DNA of 12,285 bases from Veillonellaceae bacterium (GTDB lineage Bacteria; Bacillota_C; Negativicutes; UBA1444). Every line of letters begins with the position of its first letter. Position 1 is the first letter of the stretch. The position numbers and the translations under genes are program-made. The DNA lies in contig JAAZNU010000275.1 of the NCBI GenBank assembly GCA_012798135.1, positions 1 to 12,285 of the forward strand, written 5' to 3'. The notes below the pieces were generated by a model. That model worked only from the letters and a program-made list of their open reading frames with translations. It made no database searches and had not been told where the DNA came from. Positions 8,901 to 12,285 of the stretch are shown in pieces.

Positions 8901-9405
8901 GCTGGTCTACTTTCAACCGGGCTTCAGCCACACCTTCCAAATCCACCTGGATGCTCAAATCCACTGTACCTGCATCGAGCATACACAGGGCATCATTGGT
9001 AGGACCATCTGTGGTACCGATATCGCTCGGGTACGTGATAGTTGCCGTAATCCCTTGCAATTGGCGGGATGGATCGACAATGCCGGTGAAGGTATTGACC
9101 AGCCAGTTCCAGGCGCGGGTAAAGATAGAACCGGTTGGAGCGGTAGATGCGAATACCACATGGTTCCCCGGGGCGCCGGGGACAGGCTGTCGTGGCGCGG
9201 AGGCTAAACGGATTCCACCCGTATCCAGTGATCCCTGTCCGGAAGTGGTATAGGTCAGTGAGAAATAATCGAAATTGGCAGCGGTGGCCGGGTTAGCACC
9301 GGAGTTGATCGCATACACACCGGCCTGGGTAAGGTTCAGCCCGGTTTCGGTGAAGGAACCGGCCTCGGTCCACTCGCCGCTGCCCAGCTTGTATTCCAGT
9401 CGGGA
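5275..9405 (-). CDS. RHS1: RHS-core protein with C-terminal effector-like domain, 5'-truncated
   Basis: A large surface or secreted RHS-type protein. The longest start is GTG 9318 (1347 residues), but domain-like sequence ([17 protein letters not shown]) continues in frame to 9405, where a stop closes it, so the real start and signal peptide are lost. From GTG: end of a DUF1349/concanavalin-like domain (1-24); an unknown domain with a [10 protein letters not shown] calcium-type loop (191-200); concanavalin-like copy (229-427); Thr-Pro linker (431-492); second copy (493-687); CBM4/9-like domain (694-838); long Thr-Pro linker (841-960); RHS core (962-1133) with [23 protein letters not shown] and [15 protein letters not shown]; then a variable C-terminal domain (1134-1347). 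That domain has GKIRD, Glu1220 and a Cys1254-Cys1258 pair. It pairs with the lipoprotein 85 bases downstream. Without a secretion signal it is probably a silent or orphan copy. Confidence 0.85.
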   Translation of the reverse strand, partial: SRLEYKLGSGEWTEAGSFTETGLNLTQAGVYAINSGANPATAANFDYFSLTYTTSGQGSLDTGGIRLASAPRQPVPGAPGNHVVFASTAPTGSIFTRAWNWLVNTFTGIVDPSRQLQGITATITYPSDIGTTDGPTNDALCMLDAGTVDLSIQVDLEGVAEARLKVDQRITAPADRVTDAVIVFDVIDDGEIVTFSADWPGVRPSDTQVGSYYGVGIYIDQDGDGQYTDFVTNSGYGYYWYPYVCAAPTATQTPVPSADFFDDFTSTTLDPGWSFEDMREDSDYSLTSNPGYLQVNVPSGTDHVCDGGYSMNCVGMMREVEDEDSAYEIKIDGDALDTTYQMYGIFLYEDSYNYMNFVFEYDTGGVYVNAYNTVEDVTTQSIAGPAVTLTGADALRVTREGNEFTLEYKLGSGVWTEAGSFTQSEFIPMYVGPHVMNAGSNPATTANVDYFSIDYLTGEATPTPTPTATHTQTETSTPTLTGTPTHTSTPTLTGTVTETPTPTATHTHTVTPVVTVTPTAQYSDDFSSTTLDAGWTFTDAMGDSSYSLTSNPGHLQMSIPAGTAHDCWGTSLNCARMMRPVENGDIVFEATFDGEALAGTYQAYGIMLYEDADNYIRFEYAFDYGNVYVRASRRAGGSEYQMINGPVVTLTGNDSLRVTRWFNDYLLEYKLGNGEWTEAGEGRFRTLNMTQAGVYARNSTSNPATTVNVDSISLSYQPMYGITSLLPNGDFEYGLEEWYHLTTAHLTEEEAYSGNVAIHMTESNLVYGESEFLSVTPGTEYEVSFWFKWDEYTGNQWGWNRVWILNSSFGTIASNPYTMTTVCPQYEWCHLTLPFIPDTSTIRLAIGHFGPADNVDEYFDAVAIYQVEDDATPTPTPTAIHTHTVTSTPTETGTPTQTGTPTSTRTPTVTGTPTETSTPTAPRTITETPTNTATHTHTPTITLTPTETETPTPTATITHTPTETATVTHTPTETQTPTPTETTQPTPPPVSYSTYLYDGDGNLVRGSVKGVVTYYAGRHYDQQVDGENITVKKHYYAGMQQIAVRTIVDEVDEGVQWILTDHLGSTSVVADEDGSLVSQVKYTAFGEVRAESGDVPTDYKYTGQLEQAEIGLYYYVARWYDPYITRFTQPDSIIPDQYDPLSWDRYSYVRNNPVNYTDPTGHSACWDENAGQVGCNQVIYPYKLNYWDPLPTVEDIPNLENRPLGVIQSTIDNYEKGRANLYYKYGSVAVDSVGKIRDQYLIAGLIFVELPIKGSGGYNEALEAVSNQYDDGDDPLYKNQMLCEGNCNLEEQIAWMSDSEGFFKGRLATDLAAGSVDITAYLEDAGKAMNNFYVGVDASWMWGDVTNEELEKAPWKNHIYFKGPSIYPGKDWWVVH
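6439..6798 (-). repeat. Degenerate repeat encoding the long Thr-Pro-Thr linker of RHS1
   Basis: About 120 codons (residues 841-960) made of variations on TPT, ETPT, TATHTHT and similar units. On the plus strand it shows as a run of GTGGGCGT-like repeats. Such linkers act as extended, probably glycosylated stalks in Chloroflexota surface proteins. The long Val/Gly-rich frames antisense to it are a by-product of the repeat. Confidence 0.8.
7258..7842 (-). repeat. Concanavalin/DUF1349-like domain, second full copy
   Basis: It repeats the pattern of 8038-8634: [67 protein letters not shown] and [17 protein letters not shown] third, cut copy lies at 9247-9405. These beta-sandwich domains commonly bind carbohydrate or build stalks; binding here is not shown. 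Confidence 0.65.
7843..8028 (-). repeat. Shorter Thr-Pro-Thr linker repeat of RHS1
   Basis: About 62 codons (residues 431-492) of TPT, TETSTPT and TATHTHT units, separating the two concanavalin-like domains. Same design as the linker at 6439-6798. Confidence 0.78.
8038..8634 (-). repeat. Concanavalin/DUF1349-like domain, first full copy
   Basis: Pattern [67 protein letters not shown] and [16 protein letters not shown], parallel to 7258-7842. The cut copy ends at the truncation point, just after the LEYKLG segment begins, which dates the truncation as later than the domain duplication. Confidence 0.65.
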
Positions 9406-9487
9406 TCAGGATAGTAGCACCTTGGGTTTCAACTTTCCTTGTGGTGACAAAAGTTTACTCCCTTTGGAGGTCCGTTCCTTATCCCGA
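9400..9487. mobile_element. 88-bp MITE-like element with 12-bp terminal inverted repeats
   Basis: TCGGGATCAGGA (9400-9411) and TCCTTATCCCGA (9476-9487) are inverted repeats with one mismatch. Inside are a further pair, AACTTT (9431-9436) and AAAGTT (9450-9455), and CTCC-CTTT-GGAG, so the element can fold. It carries no gene. Its left end falls exactly where the RHS1 frame is cut off (9405), and its right end touches the end of the lipoprotein gene at 9500. No clear target duplication is visible. It may be a miniature transposon or a deleted insertion sequence. Confidence 0.5.
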
Positions 9488-9501
9488 ACTCACGTTGAGT
9501 T
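9487..9501 (-). terminator. Small hairpin at the end of the second lipoprotein gene
   Basis: AACTCA and TGAGTT flank a 3-base loop and overlap the TAA (9500-9502). There is no T-run after it on the minus strand, so it would be a poor intrinsic terminator. Confidence 0.3.
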
Positions 9502-10870
9502 AGTTATTTTCCATAAATAAAGCTGACCAACCATAAGCAACGGCATCTTCAACTATTTTGATAACTGGTACTTCTCCGATATCAAATAATAGTAAGGGGT
9601 TTTCCGTTGATGACCACCTGCCTGAAATTAAAAACTGACCGTCAGGAGACCAAAAAACGCCAGGTGAAGAAGTGAATCCAGAGAATCGGCATCTGTAAAT
9701 GTATTGGCTAGTCGGTAGATGATATACATAAAGCAACACTTCCGCGCCTCCAGTTTCTGAAAAAAACTGGGTGGAAATTGCTAAATTCTCCCCATTTGGA
9801 GACCAAGTTACATAGTATGGAATAAGCCTCCCGTTATGTGATGGTGGAAGCTCAACTCGTTCAATCGTTCCATCCCGATAAACAATAGAAATCTCCTGCC
9901 CGTTACTTGTTGGAATGAGGTATGCGACTTTTGAACTGTCTACCGCCCAATCATAAAGTACGAACAGATCAGGTATAAAACCAATTTGAAATCGTTTGAT
10001 TTCTTTTTTGTTTACCAAATCCCATAAGATAATTGCCCCGTCATTCGATTCATAAAAAAGGATCCTTGATAGGTCAGGAGAAAAACCAAATTCGTACTCG
10101 CGTATATTACCAACTGTATTATCGCTTATTACCGGCAACTGATCAAACAGATCCGTTTTCCAAGCGCCTTCGAATGGGTTCAACAGACCTGATCTTGAAT
10201 ATATAGGACCATTCTCTCCATATTGATACAGAACAAGCATTGAGATCAGCTTGTCGCTTAACCAATAATCAAGGTATGCACTCCAACTCAGCATGAAAGC
10301 AAATTGATCCGTTTGTGATTCATAACTTTGTAGATCCACTGCAGTATCAATCTGTTCATTTTCATACGACAACAGATGAACGATCGGCTGATGAAATGGT
10401 TTACTTTCACTCGTCTGTTGGCTTTCAGAATATGCTAACCATTTCCCATCGGATGAAAACCCTAAAACATCATAAGTTTGACTCTCCGAAATTTGGACGG
10501 GTGAATGGAGAAGAGGTTTACCTCCCACAAGATACAGTCCTCGATAGTCTTTATCTTTATATAAAATAGATCCATCGATACCAAAGTCAACTGATGGATC
10601 AATGGAAACACCCTCATTTGCACAAGTCGGGATATCAAGTCCAGGAAGACTAGCAAATGGATAAGGCGTCGACGTGACTGTAGCAGTTTTCTGTTGTAGT
10701 TGCGTTATGATAGGTGTTAGTGTTGGAATATTTTCCGGACTCGTTAGCGAAAGGACGGGGGTAATTTCAGATTTAGTAAGAGTAGGTGTAACAGCAGAAT
10801 CAGCATTCTGTTGAGTGAAAGTACATCCAGTAATCAATAGTAATGCTATTACAACAAAATGAATCCTCAT
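9500..10870 (-). CDS. Beta-propeller (PD40/TolB-like) lipoprotein, partner of RHS2
   Basis: 456 residues from ATG 10868-10870, with GGGAG (10885-10881) 10 bases upstream. The signal peptide ends in LLITGC, so Cys16 should carry the lipid. A Thr/Pro-rich spacer follows to about residue 70. Propeller motifs: SSDGKWLAYS (139), SPDLSRILFY (264), AVDSSKVAYL (309), SPNGENLAIS (357) and SPDGQFLISG (408). It is a clear but diverged paralogue of the lipoprotein at 3864-5189: both share D-(I/V)-P-x-C, G-(S/T)-I-L-Y near the start, a P-F-x-G-x-W-K-T segment, a late Cys (here Cys83 and Cys394) and a GWS end. It follows RHS2 by 284 bases, a wider gap than in the other pair, so it may have its own promoter; I could not pick one with confidence. 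A binding or immunity role for the RHS2 tail is inference. Confidence 0.8.
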   Translation of the reverse strand: MRIHFVVIALLLITGCTFTQQNADSAVTPTLTKSEITPVLSLTSPENIPTLTPIITQLQQKTATVTSTPYPFASLPGLDIPTCANEGVSIDPSVDFGIDGSILYKDKDYRGLYLVGGKPLLHSPVQISESQTYDVLGFSSDGKWLAYSESQQTSESKPFHQPIVHLLSYENEQIDTAVDLQSYESQTDQFAFMLSWSAYLDYWLSDKLISMLVLYQYGENGPIYSRSGLLNPFEGAWKTDLFDQLPVISDNTVGNIREYEFGFSPDLSRILFYESNDGAIILWDLVNKKEIKRFQIGFIPDLFVLYDWAVDSSKVAYLIPTSNGQEISIVYRDGTIERVELPPSHNGRLIPYYVTWSPNGENLAISTQFFSETGGAEVLLYVYHLPTSQYIYRCRFSGFTSSPGVFWSPDGQFLISGRWSSTENPLLLFDIGEVPVIKIVEDAVAYGWSALFMENN

Positions 10871-11154
10871 AGCCGTACGTCTCCCAAAAGGTCTTGTAAT
10901 ACATGTCCCAATTACAATTTCTGCCTATGCCTCGATTGGTTACTATCACATCATTGCACTAGATAAACGTCGGCCTCTCCACCCAATCGATCCATACACT
11001 CGATCCAATTTCTTCTTATTCACTGCAAACACTAATCCACTTTATGCTTATGCTCGACGAGAATCGGCAGTTTTGATGCACACTTTCTGCCTGCCATTTT
11101 GCTGAGTCAAAGATGATTCAATAATTGCAAATCATGATTGACAACTCACAAAAT
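10871..11154. other. Intergenic region between RHS2 and its lipoprotein
   Basis: 284 bases with no gene on either strand. Near the RHS2 stop lies an inverted repeat, ATGATT (11113-11118) and AATCAT (11130-11135), next to the palindrome ATCATGAT (11131-11138), without a T-tract on the minus strand. The rest presumably holds the leader of the lipoprotein gene. I see no convincing -35/-10 pair. Confidence 0.4.
10881..10885 (-). promoter_or_regulatory. Ribosome binding site of the RHS2-side lipoprotein
   Basis: GGGAG on the minus strand, 10 bases before ATG 10870, supporting that start and the signal peptide that follows it. Confidence 0.55.
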
Positions 11155-11844
11155 TTATTTATATACGTAGAAATAACTACCACCAAAATACGTTCCGATC
11201 CGCTCTGTACCTTTTGTTGCGAGTGATTCATTGGCAACGTTCCCCCAAGCCCACCAATCACCCATTACTTCACTGACTGCCGCCTTAGCATCGTCAAAAA
11301 AACCTCCCCAAACTGGGTATAAGTCATCTTGTCTTATTTCAACAGTGTTCATTTGTCTAGCAAATTGCAAACCTTGCAACCATACTAGCTGCTCTTCAAG
11401 ACTACACCCGACCCCATTAAAACCACATATCGCACTACCCGTCCATGCAGTCCTTGTGGAAAAGTATTGATTCGAAACAGCACTGAGGGCAGCTGCATAT
11501 ACAGTATCCTTGTGCAGCGTCTTGAAAGAAGCTCCGAATTCTCCAGCTAAGATAAGGGCCACTAATGATTCATCACGAATTTTTCCGCTAGGATCCACAT
11601 AGTTAAATCCTCCCTGAACAAATAATTCGTACCTCACTTCTTGATACCATTGTGCATTATAAGCTGCGCTTCCAGAGTTTTCATATCCCATGCGTTCAAT
11701 ATCGCTTGCCGATGGGACGGGTAAAAATTCGTTAGCTTCCAAATACTGATAATACTCATCTACGCTAATTTTCTTAGTTACATACCTCTCAAGCATATGG
11801 TCTTTCTTATTCCAACCTATATTATCGTCCGCTTCGTCATACCA
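11155..11844 (-). other. Variable C-terminal domain of RHS2 (candidate effector)
   Basis: About 229 residues after DPIGH. It begins differently from the RHS1 tail (a charged stretch with WNKKDHMLERYV) and then joins the shared pattern: VDPSGKIRDE, a hydrophobic helix with Glu, AALSAVSNQYF, two Cys, SLEEQLVW, and NVANESL before the end. A+T content is higher than in the core. Shared motifs with divergence elsewhere suggest the same fold with different partner specificity. Confidence 0.5.
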
Positions 11845-12144
11845 ATGACCAATCGGATCGACATACCTTATTGGGTTGTTACGAACATATCCAAACCTGT
11901 CCCAAGCTAATGAGTTCCCTAGATTTGGAATAATCGTATCCGCCTGCACAAAATGGGCAATCGAAGGGTCATACCACCGGGCCACGTAGTAATACAGCCC
12001 CATCTCCCCCGCCTGGCTCAACTGGCCCGTGTAGCGGTAGTCCGTGGACAGCTCCCCGCTGACCCAGCGCACCTCCCTGAAGACAGTGTAGCGCTGCTCG
12101 CTGTTCAGGCTGCCATCCGCATTCGCCGCCAGGCTGGCTGATCC

Positions 12145-12179
12145 TGCGAAGCACCCTTGAAGCGCAGCGGAAAGGGTTA
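12145..12179. mobile_element. 35-base palindromic insert in the RHS2 core
   Basis: It contains ACCCTT (12153-12158) and AAGGGT (12172-12177), a 6-bp stem with a 13-base loop. It takes the place of the single Leu codon expected between DH and GS. It introduces a stop and shifts the frame. It may be a REP- or MITE-like footprint, or an assembly artefact; the flanking GATCA on both sides can be explained by the original coding sequence. Confidence 0.45.
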
Positions 12180-12285
12180 GTGATCGCTCAACACCCACTC
12201 CAGCACGTCCTGCACCCCATCGCTGCGCCGCACGGCCACCGGCTGGCTGCCCAGCCGGTAGTACTTGATCACCTCGGACCCGCTG

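Larger units (their letters stand above)
11155..12285 (-). pseudogene. RHS2: C-terminal part of an RHS protein, disrupted by a 35-base insert
   Basis: The gene enters from the right edge. The frame from 12284 down to 12180 encodes KYYRLGSQPVAVRRSDG and ends at LEWVLSDH, where an in-frame TAA follows. The core resumes in another frame at GSASLAANADGS (from 12144), continuing with [21 protein letters not shown] and YVRNNPIRYVDPIGH. The break is an insert at 12145-12179 that replaces one Leu codon of the expected DHLGS, a net gain of 32 bases. The GTG at 12198 lies upstream of the insert, out of the true frame, so it is not a real start. The tail after DPIGH (11844-11155) has GKIRD, Glu220 (ALILAGEFG; counted from GTG 12198), ALSAVSNQY, Cys258 and Cys265, and LEEQLVW, and is related to the RHS1 tail. 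The split should stop production of the tail in the RHS shell. Confidence 0.8.

Noticed and set aside
12139..12185. GATCA on both sides of the RHS2 insert as a target duplication
   Set aside because: The expected intact coding sequence (DHLGS codons) already contains GATCA twice, so the repeat needs no insertion to explain it.

Overview
The window looks like a piece of a Chloroflexota (Anaerolineae-like) genome. This is inferred from protein style, not from a marker gene: a secreted RHS protein with long Thr-Pro-Thr linkers, two lipoproteins with Thr/Pro-rich spacers and beta-propeller repeats, a DDE transposase of a type I associate with Chloroflexota and cyanobacteria, and paired tyrosine recombinases. 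No rRNA, tRNA, CRISPR array or housekeeping gene is visible. Everything here is accessory, and much of it is broken.

Left part, plus strand: a DDE transposase pseudogene (1-1189, open at the left edge, one-base frameshift near 395), then a tyrosine recombinase that has lost its 5' end (about 1306-2067). This overlaps in TGATG fashion a second, intact and unusually long tyrosine recombinase (2067-3650). Directly after it lies a compact stretch (3702-3843) of perfectly complementary arms, including a three-way junction closed by 9-bp stems.

Right part, minus strand, read from right to left: a disrupted RHS gene (RHS2, 12285-11155) with its own C-terminal domain, a lipoprotein (10870-9500), an 88-bp element with terminal inverted repeats (9487-9400), a 5'-truncated RHS gene (RHS1, 9405-5275) with a related C-terminal domain, and a paralogous lipoprotein (5189-3864). 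The same two-gene unit, RHS C-terminal domain followed by beta-propeller lipoprotein, therefore occurs twice in tandem.

How the parts may work together (inference): each RHS shell would carry a diverged C-terminal domain outside the cell, and the lipoprotein encoded next to it, anchored on the outer face of the membrane, would be its cognate partner, possibly an immunity protein. The C-terminal domains keep a shared acidic-residue pattern faintly like SleB-type cell wall hydrolases. The nearby transposase, recombinases and small palindromic elements fit a site where such cassettes have been gained, truncated and rearranged.
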